Positions 42,264 through 52,007 of a stretch of DNA of 64,000 bases are shown here, in pieces. How positions within the stretch are numbered: position 1 is the stretch's first letter; every line of letters begins with the position of its first letter. The position numbers and the translations under genes were made by a program. The notes under the pieces were generated by a model. That model made no database searches. It was not told the DNA's origin and saw only the letters and a program-made list of their open reading frames with translations. Location of the stretch: the NCBI GenBank assembly GCA_023435745.1, contig JAEZMD010000019.1, positions 1 to 64,000 on the forward strand, given 5' to 3'. The stretch is from Bacillota bacterium (lineage in GTDB: Bacteria > Bacillota > Clostridia > Acetivibrionales > DTU013).

Positions 42264-44050
42264 TTGCCGCTCTTTTTGCATTCGGCTATTTTCTTTGCCT
42301 GCTCGATGTTCCACATTAGAACATCATTATAGCCAAGCCCTTTTGCCTTTACAAGCATTTCATCATACAACTGGTCAAATTCCGCCTGATTTTTCGCAAA
42401 TACCATTTTCCATGAGTATTCCTTTATTACATTAGATACCTGACCCTTTTTCTGCTCAAGCTCTTTGCTCATAGTTTCAGGAGCCACTCCTATGAATACA
42501 GGCTCAGCAATAGCAATTTGCCCCTTCTTCATAAAATACTCTTTAGCCGTCAAAACACCCATCTTCTCTCTCCAGTCCTTCACAAGCTTTGTCGGACTGG
42601 TATTCAGGTAAGATGTCCATAAATGGAAATCGTATGCTTCCCCTGTTTCGGGGTTAATCGCCGTCGGCTGTATAAGGTCAATATTCATCTGATTCTGTCC
42701 GTCTCTGAATGTACCGGCGCCGTATTCCTCAGGAACCGATTCAGGATTGTTGGGAAGCGCTTTCATCCCATAGCTGGTCAAGTATGGCTTCCCTTTTTCA
42801 TCAATATCCCATGTAAGTCCCTTCGGTCCTGTCTCATTGGTCTGAAAGCCCTCCGGAGAATACATCCAATTTATCAGCTGCATAATCCTTTCAGGCTGCT
42901 TTGCCTCTGCGCCTATGGAGATCAGCCTGTTGCCGCCGTATGGATTGTATCCGACCGAATAAACAACCTCTTCGCTGAATGGAACAAGTCTGAAGCCCTT
43001 ACCTTCAGCCTGTCTTTCCTGTGTATTGTAAATATTATCCATCCAGGGAAACCATGAAAATAGGGTCTGTCCATCTTTCATCTTATTGATGGCATCTTCA
43101 TACGTTTGAGAGATTGAATCCGGATCCATCAGCCCCATTTGATTAGCATTATAATACAACCTGAGGCATCTGATATAAAAGCTGTTGGAATCCAGAAGGC
43201 TTTGATATTGATCACCTGTCGCTGATATCAAAGCAAATCCATATGGATTGAAGTTATCCGATTCATCATAGCCATATACATTGCAATACTGCTTTGCCAG
43301 GCACATTTTATTCCCATCCCAGTCCCTCCACAATGAAAATCCATATACCGGTCTTCCCGATTCACTCACCGGTTCAAGCACCTGCATTTGTTTAAGGACT
43401 GGCAAATAGTCTTCCATTTTATCTATTTTTGGATAGCCGAGGCTCGCATAAAGATCCCAACGGAGGTCTGGACCCCAAGTCATTTCCTCTCCTTCTGACG
43501 GCCCGCCGGACATATTAGCAGCATTATAGCCTAACCCATATACGCTAATTCCCTTTCCTGCATGAATCTTCGCTTTTTGCAGAACCTTTGGATAATTCGT
43601 TGCTATTTCCTGCCCATACCGGTCGAGCAGCCCATTTCGTGTCATATCAAGCAGTAATCCTCCCGATATGGCATTCAGGTATTTGGAGTCGTCATCCCCA
43701 AATATGATAATATCCCCAAGATCTCCGGATGCCAGTAATGAAGTGAATTTCACGTCTCCCCCATCCACATTGGAGGCAATGAGATTTAATTCCATATTGA
43801 ATTTGTCTTTTACAATCTTACCAAACCAACCTGTTTGCAATCCCGAGTAGTTCGCCAGCATTGTAAAAACATCGATCCTGTATGGCTCTTCATGCCCGGT
43901 AATATTTTGTCCCGAAATATCCGCATTACTACCCGTGCCGGTATCTGTTATATCTGCATTATGATTGTTTGTGCTTCCGCTGCACGCGGCAAAATTTACA
44001 ATAAAACAAAGTAAAACAATAAAAATAGCATCTCTAGTCAGCTTATTCAT
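42260..44050 (-). CDS. extracellular solute-binding lipoprotein (second copy)
   Basis: A substrate-binding protein of a CUT1-type sugar ABC transporter, 596 aa. The signal peptide ends in a lipobox VNFAACSG (Cys about 23), so it should be lipid-anchored outside. The body is an alpha/beta two-lobe fold of the large LipO/YtcQ type. It has WGPDLRWDLYASLGYPKIDKMEDYLPVLKQMQ and ends with YSWKMVFAKNQAEFDQLYDEM. The same blocks occur in the preceding paralogue (44251-46065). GGAGGT lies six nt before the ATG. A terminator separates the two genes, so this one may be expressed less or independently. Confidence 0.9.
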   Translation of the reverse strand: MNKLTRDAIFIVLLCFIVNFAACSGSTNNHNADITDTGTGSNADISGQNITGHEEPYRIDVFTMLANYSGLQTGWFGKIVKDKFNMELNLIASNVDGGDVKFTSLLASGDLGDIIIFGDDDSKYLNAISGGLLLDMTRNGLLDRYGQEIATNYPKVLQKAKIHAGKGISVYGLGYNAANMSGGPSEGEEMTWGPDLRWDLYASLGYPKIDKMEDYLPVLKQMQVLEPVSESGRPVYGFSLWRDWDGNKMCLAKQYCNVYGYDESDNFNPYGFALISATGDQYQSLLDSNSFYIRCLRLYYNANQMGLMDPDSISQTYEDAINKMKDGQTLFSWFPWMDNIYNTQERQAEGKGFRLVPFSEEVVYSVGYNPYGGNRLISIGAEAKQPERIMQLINWMYSPEGFQTNETGPKGLTWDIDEKGKPYLTSYGMKALPNNPESVPEEYGAGTFRDGQNQMNIDLIQPTAINPETGEAYDFHLWTSYLNTSPTKLVKDWREKMGVLTAKEYFMKKGQIAIAEPVFIGVAPETMSKELEQKKGQVSNVIKEYSWKMVFAKNQAEFDQLYDEMLVKAKGLGYNDVLMWNIEQAKKIAECKKSGN

Positions 44051-44189
44051 TATCTGACCTCCAAACCGCAAAGAGATCTTTGTTGGCTTTTTTTGCATCG
44101 ATATCATATCAAACGTACCTACATCATATCAAAAGTATGGGAATTATACAATCAACAAGCAAATTTCTTCTATACTGTCTGTTACTCAA

Positions 44190-44213
44190 AAAGGCTGCCA
44201 TTGGGCAGCCTTT
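44190..44213 (-). terminator. terminator between the two binding-protein genes
   Basis: AAAGGCTGCC, a short loop, then GGCAGCCTTT. It follows the first binding-protein gene by about 40 nt and could attenuate read-through into the second. Confidence 0.75.
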
Positions 44214-44250
44214 CTGAATAGAGATTACTATTATGAGGCGAACAGCTTTA

Positions 44251-46065
44251 TTATTTTGCCGCAGCAATCGCAGCCTCGCGGGCGGCTCTGTGCGCATCTG
44301 AAATCGTCTGATCAAAGGCGAGAACGTCGTCATAGCCAAGTCCTTTAACCGTGTCCTGCATGTCCTTCAGGAAGCTGTCAAACTCGGCCTGATTCTTTGC
44401 AAATACCATCTTCCAGGAATTTTGTACAATAATTTGCTTGCACTGAGTCCGGGCTGCGTCTATTTCAGGCGGAGACGCCGGAGGAATATATGCGTTGCCC
44501 GCTGCGACCTCGTACATATTGTGCTGCTTCAGGTAGTCAAGCGTTGTGGTTGCTTTCATAAACTCCTGCCATGACTTGTCAAGAGGAGTAACGTTTGATT
44601 CAAGGTATGAGGGCCAAAGCGAATAATTATACGGCTCATTATTAACCGGATTGATATTCAGGGTTGATACAGCCTGGAAATTCAGCTGTGAAATACCATC
44701 CTTATATGTACCGCTTCCCCATCCGTCCGGCATAGTAAGCTTGTCATCCCCACTAAATACTTTGATGCCAAATTCCGTCAGAACAGGTCTTCCATCCTTC
44801 ATTTCCCATGTCAAGCCTTCCGGTCCGCAGGTTCCTGACGTCTGCGCACAGGAGTACATAATTCCTTCCGGAGAATACAGCCAGTCAATAAAGTCAACCA
44901 TTCTCTGGGTGTCCTGAGCCTGTGAACCGACACAAATCACATATTTGTCACCAGGCTTGCAGCCATAGGAGAAAATTTTCATATCCTGCACAGGAGCATA
45001 CATGAACCCTTTGCCTTCAGCTTTACGCTCAATTGTATTGTAGGCAGATTGACCAAGCCATGGCCATGGCGACCAAAGAACAGCTCCGTCCTGGTATTTC
45101 GTATACAATGTATCCCAATTCTGCGTTGATGAATCGGGATCAAGAATACCCATCTGGTTGGCCTGGAAGAAGAACTTCAAAGTTCTGACATATTCGGAAT
45201 CGCTGTCAATAATACTCTGAGTTGTCTTTCCATCAGCCGAAAGGAGCTGAAATCCGTTTTCATCAAATCCATACATACAGGTAGGCTGTTTTGCCAGACA
45301 CATCATGTTTCCGTCCCAATCCTTGAATAGCGAAATACCATAGGTCTTTTTACCTGAATCACTGGTTGGGAACTTTTCCTGCATCTGCTTAAGAACGGGG
45401 AGAAGATCTTCAAGTGTCTTCATTTCCGGGCTGCCTACCGCGGCATACATGTCCCAACGGATATAAGGACCATAGGTCAGATCCAGACCCTCGGAGGGAG
45501 TGGTCGGTGAATTTGACGAAGCCTGTGAGGCAATAGCATAGATTCTGTCGGATTTGATCAAGTCCTGAATCATTTTTATTGCAGCAGGGTACTGAGTTAT
45601 GTTTTCACTTGCATTGACCATGTCTGTGATATCGGTCAGAAGACCTGCCGTGATTGTATCGGCAAGCCTGCCGTTATCAGAGCCGATCATGATCAGATCG
45701 CCAAGATTCCCGGCAGCAGAGCGGGTCTGGAACAGGGTGTCTCCGCCACCTGCTACATTTGGAGCAATAATGTTCATCTCCATATTGAATTTCTTTTTAA
45801 CATACTCTGCAAACCAGCCGCTTGCTATTCCCTGGTAGTTTGCCTGACTGTCAAAAACGTCGATCGTAATAAAATTTTCATAGCTTTTTTCCGCCGGCGC
45901 TGCGTTGTCATCTGTCGCAGTTTTTTCGGCCTCAGGAGCCGGAGTCGACTCGGTTGTCGACACTGCCGGTTCCTCTGTTTTGCCGCCGGCACAGCCTGCT
46001 GCCGCCATACCCAGCATACAAACCATCAGCAGGCAGCATAAGACTCTGAATAAATTTTTTCTCAT
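44251..46065 (-). CDS. extracellular solute-binding lipoprotein (first copy)
   Basis: A sugar-binding lipoprotein of 604 aa. The signal peptide ends at the lipobox GMAAAGCAGG (Cys about 25), followed by a flexible Thr/Ala/Glu-rich linker to about residue 60. The mature domain has YGPYIRWDMYAAVGSPEMKTLEDLLPVLKQMQ, FKDWDGNMMCLAKQ and the C-terminal NSWKMVFAKNQAEFD shared with its neighbour. GGGAGG lies before the ATG. It is directly downstream of the two permease genes, so it is the main binding protein of this transporter. The ligand is probably an oligosaccharide; no glycosidase gene nearby identifies it. Confidence 0.92.
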   Translation of the reverse strand: MRKNLFRVLCCLLMVCMLGMAAAGCAGGKTEEPAVSTTESTPAPEAEKTATDDNAAPAEKSYENFITIDVFDSQANYQGIASGWFAEYVKKKFNMEMNIIAPNVAGGGDTLFQTRSAAGNLGDLIMIGSDNGRLADTITAGLLTDITDMVNASENITQYPAAIKMIQDLIKSDRIYAIASQASSNSPTTPSEGLDLTYGPYIRWDMYAAVGSPEMKTLEDLLPVLKQMQEKFPTSDSGKKTYGISLFKDWDGNMMCLAKQPTCMYGFDENGFQLLSADGKTTQSIIDSDSEYVRTLKFFFQANQMGILDPDSSTQNWDTLYTKYQDGAVLWSPWPWLGQSAYNTIERKAEGKGFMYAPVQDMKIFSYGCKPGDKYVICVGSQAQDTQRMVDFIDWLYSPEGIMYSCAQTSGTCGPEGLTWEMKDGRPVLTEFGIKVFSGDDKLTMPDGWGSGTYKDGISQLNFQAVSTLNINPVNNEPYNYSLWPSYLESNVTPLDKSWQEFMKATTTLDYLKQHNMYEVAAGNAYIPPASPPEIDAARTQCKQIIVQNSWKMVFAKNQAEFDSFLKDMQDTVKGLGYDDVLAFDQTISDAHRAAREAAIAAAK

Positions 46066-46134
46066 TACTCATATCCTCCCTTTATTTCTCCTATTAAAAC
46101 GGAGCGGATGATCCAACCCCGGTTAATGGCATGA

Positions 46135-47049
46135 TCAACCTTTTATTGACCCGATCATGATGCCCTTTATGAAAAACCCCTGGAACATTGGATAAACTAA
46201 TAGGATCGGAATAACAACTATAATAGAGACTGTCATCCTGACCGAGGTAGGCGTTTGCTTTGTTGCAAGCGCCAGCATTGCTTCGCTGTTCACAATCGTA
46301 CTTGTTCTGATCAATTGAGCAAGCGAATTGGATTGGTTGATATATTGGTAGAGTACATATTGCAGCGAATACAGCTTTTGATCTGTTACGTAGATCAGTG
46401 TATCCTGAAAGGAATTCCATTGCCCAACTGCGGAAAATATGGCGATTGTCGCAAGAATAGGAAGTGAAAGCGGCAGCATGATCTGTATAAAAATCCTGAG
46501 AATACCCGCCCCATCAATTTCCGCAGCTTGCTGCAGAGAATCAGGTATGGATTCCAGATAGGTTTTGGCCAGAATAATGTTGAAGGGCTGCACAATAACA
46601 GGAATGATATACACCAAAAAGTTATTGGTAAGACCCAAAAGATGCATAGTGATAAAAGTCGGAATCAATCCTGCGTTGAAATACATGGTAATAACCATAT
46701 AACGATACCAAAGCTTCCGTTTCCACATCCTTTTTTGTATAAACATGAAGCCGAGAAAAGCTGATGCAATAACAGTCAGTGTAGTGCCTATCGTAGTCCT
46801 GAGCAGGGAAATAATCGCTGCCTGTCCTAATCCCTTCAGCTTCAGCACCTCAACGTAGTTGCTTAAATGGATCTCTTTCGGAATAAAATTGATAAATCCG
46901 TTCTCACTCAAATTATTTGCACTTATCGTGTTAATAATAAGGTAATAAAAAGGATAAATGCATATAAGCGTAAACAGAGCAAAAGCAGTATAGTTTAATA
47001 TGTCAAATAATATGCTTCCTGTGTTCAATCTAAATCTGGCTTTTCTCAT
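46135..47049 (-). CDS. carbohydrate ABC transporter permease (YtcP/LplC-like)
   Basis: An inner-membrane permease of 304 aa with six helices. The EAA loop that contacts the ATPase is visible as YLESIPDSLQQAAEIDGAGILRIFIQIMLPLSLPILATIAIF (about 175-215). The N-terminal LCIYPFYYLIINTISANNL-type segment is typical of the second CUT1 permease. GGAGGTG lies upstream of the ATG. No ATPase gene is present in the operon, so it probably uses a shared MsmK-type ATPase encoded elsewhere. Confidence 0.93.
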   Translation of the reverse strand: MRKARFRLNTGSILFDILNYTAFALFTLICIYPFYYLIINTISANNLSENGFINFIPKEIHLSNYVEVLKLKGLGQAAIISLLRTTIGTTLTVIASAFLGFMFIQKRMWKRKLWYRYMVITMYFNAGLIPTFITMHLLGLTNNFLVYIIPVIVQPFNIILAKTYLESIPDSLQQAAEIDGAGILRIFIQIMLPLSLPILATIAIFSAVGQWNSFQDTLIYVTDQKLYSLQYVLYQYINQSNSLAQLIRTSTIVNSEAMLALATKQTPTSVRMTVSIIVVIPILLVYPMFQGFFIKGIMIGSIKG

Positions 47050-47091
47050 AAAAAAAGCACCTCCACTTTACAAATCCCCTGAGTATGTCTG

Positions 47092-48045
47092 TCAAACAAT
47101 CGTCTCGCCGCGGGTCAACTTTGACAACCTGTTTACTACAAATAAGAGTACAACACTGGTAATACTTTTCAGCATACTCAGCGCGGTAGCCAAAGAATAC
47201 ATATTTTGTCCCTCTACACTGATATTAAAGACATAGGAATCCAGCACCTGGATATGTTCCCTGTTGAACGCATTTTGGAACACATAGTACTGTTCCAGAC
47301 CGTTATTCAAGAAGCCTGCAACCGAAAGCAAAAGCAGAACAGAGTATGTAGGAAGCAGCCCCGGAAGCGTAATATGCCACATAAGCTTAAATCGGCCTGC
47401 ACCATCGACAGTTGCGGCTTCGTATAGCTCCTGATCAATCCCCGCGATTGCGGCAAGATACATGATGGCGTTCCATCCAAGTCCTTTCCAGATACCCCAC
47501 AGGCACATTTTGATCCATGTATAATCGTCAGAATCCAGAATTTTAACAGGTTGATCAAGCAGCCCGATAGACTGGCCAAAGCTATTGAACATACCACTGC
47601 TTGAGAACAATGAAAAAGCGACCGAGTATACTAAGACCCAGCTGATAAAGTTGGGTATTGTAGTAAATGTCTGTACAAACCTTTTAAACTTCGAAGCCTT
47701 GATTTCAGACAGGAATATGGCAAAAGTAATAGGCAGAACAGATGTAAGGATCCCAAGTCCGCTTATTGCAAATGTATTGCGCAAGATACTCATGATCTGC
47801 TTAATCTGGCCAACATTTCCGAAAATCATTTTAAACCATTTCAGTCCGACAAATTCACACTGGGATAGGCTGAGCGGCGGTCTGTAATTAAAAAATGAAT
47901 ACACCCAGCCGTACAATGGGAAATATGAAAAGACAAATGTTAATATGAGAAAAGGAGATATCATTAGAAACAGCTTGACACCAGGATTAATTTTTTTTCT
48001 GGCTTTTGACACCACAACCGGTGATATCTCTGTAACGTTCTGCAT
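47092..48045 (-). CDS. carbohydrate ABC transporter permease (LplB/YteP-like)
   Basis: The first CUT1 permease, about 317 aa with six helices. The N-terminal FLMISPFLILTFVFSYFPLYGWVYSFFNY is the LplB hallmark, and the EAA loop reads ELYEAATVDGAGRFKLMWHITLPGLLPTYSVLLLLS. The ATG at 48045 is chosen over 48066 because CGGAGG lies nine nt before it. It is followed after 43 nt by the second permease, and the YesN-type regulator gene lies just upstream. Confidence 0.93.
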   Translation of the reverse strand: MQNVTEISPVVVSKARKKINPGVKLFLMISPFLILTFVFSYFPLYGWVYSFFNYRPPLSLSQCEFVGLKWFKMIFGNVGQIKQIMSILRNTFAISGLGILTSVLPITFAIFLSEIKASKFKRFVQTFTTIPNFISWVLVYSVAFSLFSSSGMFNSFGQSIGLLDQPVKILDSDDYTWIKMCLWGIWKGLGWNAIMYLAAIAGIDQELYEAATVDGAGRFKLMWHITLPGLLPTYSVLLLLSVAGFLNNGLEQYYVFQNAFNREHIQVLDSYVFNISVEGQNMYSLATALSMLKSITSVVLLFVVNRLSKLTRGETIV

Positions 48046-48151
48046 TTTGACAGGCCTCCGTATCATATTGATCCATATGGCTCAATTCTAAAATACGGAG
48101 TTGCGTGTGTATATATAAAAAACCAATTCACATTTCAAAAATCAATGCAGT

Positions 48152-49768
48152 TTACTTCCTGCCATGGCTCGACATTTCCTGATATTCTCCCGGTGTGACC
48201 CCATACCTGTCCTTAAATAAGGTACAGAAGTATGTAGTATTAGGAACTCCCACATCTTTTGCCACCTGTGAAACTTTGATTTTTGGTGATTGCAGAAGCT
48301 CTCTTGCTTTCTCCATACGGTATTGGCAAAGATATTCGACTAATGACTTGCCGGTGCTATTTTTAAAAACGTTTCCCAGATAATTAGGAGAAAGATATAT
48401 CTCAGCCGCTATTGTTTTTATATTTATGTCAAGGTTGTACTTTTCCGTAATGATTTGCTGAACCTTCTTTATGACATATTCGACCTTGTTTGTTCTTCTG
48501 TCACGGATTATATCGAGCAGCTTTTCAAAAAAGCATGAAACATATTCCCTGATAGAAGCGATATCGTCCGGGATAAGAAAAAGGTCGCCCGAAATTGCTG
48601 CTTCCGGATCCGGAAAATTTGTGTTGTAAAAAAGGAGATGCGTCTCATTGAGCAGACTATAGAAGAAATTTTTGATCATGTTCACATCCGCCCACCTGTT
48701 GATGTCAATGAACCGGTACAACTGCTCCAGCAGATTTGTCATACTTTCACTGTCGGCAGCCCTGAGGGCGCGCATCATCTGTTTTGTGTAATAACTGCCT
48801 TTTGTCAGGAAGTCTGCGACTTTCGACGCGCTGTTTCGTTGAATGTTCTCAAGCGCGGAATATGCAGTAACCCTTTGATCTCCCCAGAACAATCCATAGT
48901 TAAGCGCTTCCTTTGCCTGCCGGCAGGAAAGGTGTAATCCGGCAATACAATCAACTGTCGTTCCCACGCCTGCCATCGCCTCAAATCCCTTACCGGAAAG
49001 GCATCCGACAACTGCCTTCGCACTTTTTGAAATGTCCTGCGCCATGTTTTTCCGACCTGTAATAAACAGCGTTGTGCCATCTGCATCACACACAGCAGCA
49101 ATAAAGTCCATCCCGCAATTAAGAAGCTCCGGTTTCAACGCAGCATCCGGCCCATCCAGATCGATCATCATCCCCTTCTCCGGCTGACCGGATCCGTCCC
49201 GCAGATAAACGTCTGCCGCAATAACCGTATAGTTGCCGTAATAAGGTATGAAATCAAGATCCAATATATGCTGAAGAGCTTCTTGTTTAATACCGTCCTT
49301 CAACATAGCCAGCAAAAGCTCTCTCCTGGTTACAGCTGTATTTCCGTCAATCAACTCTTCCAGCAGCCTCTTTTCCTCTTGTTTTTTCCTGTCATCTCTG
49401 CACTCCTTCACCACTTTCTCTAAAACAGTCAGCATCTCATCTTCTTCGACCGGTTTGAGGATGTAAGCATTTGCACTTATTCCAATTGCTTCCCTGGCAA
49501 GTTCGAAGTCATCATAACCCGTTAAAATGACAATTTTGACATTGGGGAGGAATTCCTGAATTTTGCTGCTCATTTTTAATCCGTTCATTCCCGGCATCTT
49601 AATATCGGTAATAATGATGTCGGGTCGGATATAACAGGCTTTTTCAACTCCTTCGATCCCGTCGCAGGCAACTTCAGGCTCTGCAATGCCAAGGCTGCTC
49701 CAGTCAAGAAAATTTTTAAGGCCTTCACGTTCCCACCTTTCATCTTCAACAATCAACATTTTCAACAT
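48152..49768 (-). CDS. YesN-type response regulator with AraC DNA-binding domain
   Basis: A transcription regulator of 538 aa. The receiver domain (1-120) has Asp9, the phosphoacceptor Asp55 in IIITDIKMPGMNG and Lys105 in LKPV. A middle region of about 280 residues follows. The C-terminal AraC domain (about 435-530) has two helix-turn-helix motifs: IKTIAAEIYLSPNYLGNVFKNSTGKSLVEYL and VSQVAKDVGVPNTTYFCTLFKDRYGVTPGEY. It follows the kinase gene without a gap and most likely activates the sugar transport genes downstream when the signal is present. Confidence 0.94.
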   Translation of the reverse strand: MLKMLIVEDERWEREGLKNFLDWSSLGIAEPEVACDGIEGVEKACYIRPDIIITDIKMPGMNGLKMSSKIQEFLPNVKIVILTGYDDFELAREAIGISANAYILKPVEEDEMLTVLEKVVKECRDDRKKQEEKRLLEELIDGNTAVTRRELLLAMLKDGIKQEALQHILDLDFIPYYGNYTVIAADVYLRDGSGQPEKGMMIDLDGPDAALKPELLNCGMDFIAAVCDADGTTLFITGRKNMAQDISKSAKAVVGCLSGKGFEAMAGVGTTVDCIAGLHLSCRQAKEALNYGLFWGDQRVTAYSALENIQRNSASKVADFLTKGSYYTKQMMRALRAADSESMTNLLEQLYRFIDINRWADVNMIKNFFYSLLNETHLLFYNTNFPDPEAAISGDLFLIPDDIASIREYVSCFFEKLLDIIRDRRTNKVEYVIKKVQQIITEKYNLDINIKTIAAEIYLSPNYLGNVFKNSTGKSLVEYLCQYRMEKARELLQSPKIKVSQVAKDVGVPNTTYFCTLFKDRYGVTPGEYQEMSSHGRK

Positions 49769-51559
49769 TCACGATTCCTCCAGCCTGATGGTAATAATAA
49801 ATTGAGACCCAATACCCGGCCGACTGAAAACTTCGAAGGAATGTCCACTGTTGTAATAGGCTTTCAGTCTCTCAATAACATTTTTGACTGCATATCCGCC
49901 GGCGGATCTTTCGACCCTTCCGGCTGTAACATCGGCGAGTGTCCGGCTGTCCATACCAACTCCATCGTCAATCACCTGTAATACCAGGCATTCCTGCTTA
50001 CGTCCAACGTTTACTATCAGTGTGCCATGCGCTCGTTTAGGTTCAATTCCATGGTTCAGTGCATTTTCTACCAACGGCTGAAGAAGATTTTTCATAACCA
50101 TGCATTCCATTGCATTTTCTTCAAGCCTGAAAACAACATCAAACATCTCTCCAAACCGAATTTTTTGGACATCAAGATAGGATTTTACCATATCAATTTC
50201 ATCCTTCACTGTTATGGTCCTTCCGCCCTTGCTTAAAACAAGTCTGTAAAACTTAGCAAGTGAATTGGAAATACGTACTATTTCACTTGCACCGTTCCTT
50301 CTTGCAACCCATGAGATCGTTGCGAGGGTATTATACAAAAAGTGCGGGTTTATTTGTGCTTCAAGTGCTTTCAGTTCCGCATTCCGTTCCATCAACTGTA
50401 TTTTATATACAGTCTCAACCAGTTCATGTATCCTGTTGATCATATGGTTAAAGTTCAAAGCAAGCTCACCAAACTCGTCCATTGCATGAACCGTAACAGA
50501 CACATTCAGATTGTTTTCCTCAACCTGTTTCATTGCCCTAACAAGCTTTTTCACACGTCTGAGCAGCACATTGGTAACTATATAAACAACAACACCCAGG
50601 AATACGGATAATACTGCGAGTATGACGAGAAGATTTCTGAGGGAATCTCTTGCGTCACTTTCAAAATTCCCTACGGGAAATATACCGACAATACTGCACC
50701 CAATATCCTCTATCGGCGTGGTAATGACGATGGACTGAATACCAAGGAGTTCTTCTACTTTGCTCAGCGCACTGCCTGCTTCATAACTATAAAAACCAAG
50801 GTCCGTAACATTCTTATAAAAAAGAGAAGGGATATTGTTTGAAACAATTTTTCCTGTATCATCTGTCACAAAGATCTTTCCCCATTTGCTGATAACAGGG
50901 TCTCTGAGCATGTCAAACAGCAAGCTCTCTCTTACTTCTATTTCAACAAGTCCAATTTTTACTTCAGAAGCAGGAACGGGTGATAAAATCGAATTTGAAT
51001 AGGAAAATACCACTTCTGATTTTTTGGACATGCCCCGAACGGCATTACCCATGGACTCATGCGCTGAAATCCAGCCGTTTTTTTGCGGCCTTGCCTGTGC
51101 TACCTCATCATACCATTGCGGCGAATCCTTTTTGCGTATGCTGTAATAGCTTCCAACCATTTCTGAGAATATTGTCTGAGGAGTGTATATTCTTATGGCA
51201 TAAATCAGGCTGTTCTGCCTGTATGCACTTTCAAGAACGGGAGAGACCTCGAACTGGTAATCGCTGAGCCTATCGTGTTCGTTTTTGTAATCATAATAGA
51301 AAACAGACTGCACTTCATCATTAGCAGTGATAATCTGCGATAGATTCTCAATCAGCGTCATTTTTTGCAGGATGCTCGAACGGGTCTGAAGCAGGTTCCT
51401 CTCCATAACCAGTTTTGCCTGTGAAATTGAATTGTCCGCTATCCTCCTGTAAAAATAGACACCAAAAAAAGCCATGGGAATTATGAGAACTAAATAATAG
51501 GCAAGTATAAACTTCCAACTGACACTAAGGTTACTGATGAAAGCAGAGATCTTTCTCAC
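49769..51559 (-). CDS. YesM-type sensor histidine kinase
   Basis: A membrane kinase of 596 aa. It has a first helix (about 13-35), an extracellular dCache-like sensor (about 36-295), a second helix (about 300-325) and a HAMP linker. The His_kinase domain has LKALEAQINPHFLYNTLATISW (phosphoacceptor His about 395). The C-terminal ATPase domain has LLQPLVENALNHGIEPK (N box) and VIDDGVGMDS (G1 box). This family senses extracellular sugar-related cues and phosphorylates the adjacent YesN regulator. It is the first gene of the regulator-transporter set, about 145 bp after the terminator at 51703. Confidence 0.94.
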   Translation of the reverse strand: MRKISAFISNLSVSWKFILAYYLVLIIPMAFFGVYFYRRIADNSISQAKLVMERNLLQTRSSILQKMTLIENLSQIITANDEVQSVFYYDYKNEHDRLSDYQFEVSPVLESAYRQNSLIYAIRIYTPQTIFSEMVGSYYSIRKKDSPQWYDEVAQARPQKNGWISAHESMGNAVRGMSKKSEVVFSYSNSILSPVPASEVKIGLVEIEVRESLLFDMLRDPVISKWGKIFVTDDTGKIVSNNIPSLFYKNVTDLGFYSYEAGSALSKVEELLGIQSIVITTPIEDIGCSIVGIFPVGNFESDARDSLRNLLVILAVLSVFLGVVVYIVTNVLLRRVKKLVRAMKQVEENNLNVSVTVHAMDEFGELALNFNHMINRIHELVETVYKIQLMERNAELKALEAQINPHFLYNTLATISWVARRNGASEIVRISNSLAKFYRLVLSKGGRTITVKDEIDMVKSYLDVQKIRFGEMFDVVFRLEENAMECMVMKNLLQPLVENALNHGIEPKRAHGTLIVNVGRKQECLVLQVIDDGVGMDSRTLADVTAGRVERSAGGYAVKNVIERLKAYYNSGHSFEVFSRPGIGSQFIITIRLEES

Positions 51560-51702
51560 TTCTGACTCCTGTTTGACATTATCATCCTTAATTTTATTAT
51601 AAGTATAACAGAATAGACAAATGTGGACAAGAATACCAACTAATTTGAAGAGTTATCTATTTTTATAACTGATTGGACCATATAATGTAAATACCACAAA
51701 AC

Positions 51703-51738
51703 AAGCTGCATACCGGCGTCATCGCCGGTATGCAGCTT
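51703..51738. terminator. strong hairpin terminator
   Basis: A perfect 16-bp stem, AAGCTGCATACCGGCG with a TCAT loop and its complement, lies just after the small gene downstream of floA (minus strand). Confidence 0.8.
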
Positions 51739-51754
51739 ATGAATGATCAAACCT

Positions 51755-51964
51755 TTACCTCCGGCCTCTTTTTAGACATTTCGGCTTTCCGAGTACTTCA
51801 GACAGCACAATAGCATTGAGCAGGCCATCATACGAGAAATCAAGGTTTAAAGCTGTGCCGGTTGATTCCTGCTCCGGCTTCACTTTTGGCGATTCATTTG
51901 ACTCTATTGACATAAGCTTGTTTAAGCTGTTATTGATTACTCTTGCCGAACCTGATCGAGCCAT
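51755..51964 (-). CDS. small protein encoded after floA, function unknown
   Basis: A protein of 69 aa beginning MARSGSARVINNSLNKLM. The middle is polar, then LNLDFSYDGLLNAIVLSEVLGKP and a very basic tail (KCLKRGRR). AGGA lies eight nt before the ATG at 51964, so I prefer this over the longer frame from 52030 that overlaps the floA end. It is 43 nt after floA and is followed by a terminator, so it is cotranscribed with floA/nfeD. There are no membrane segments and no recognised family. A role with the flotillin is possible but unproven. Confidence 0.65.
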   Translation of the reverse strand: MARSGSARVINNSLNKLMSIESNESPKVKPEQESTGTALNLDFSYDGLLNAIVLSEVLGKPKCLKRGRR

Positions 51965-52007
51965 AGCAATGTTCCTTTCCTGTTCAATTACTTTGTTCCT
52001 TTCCCGT

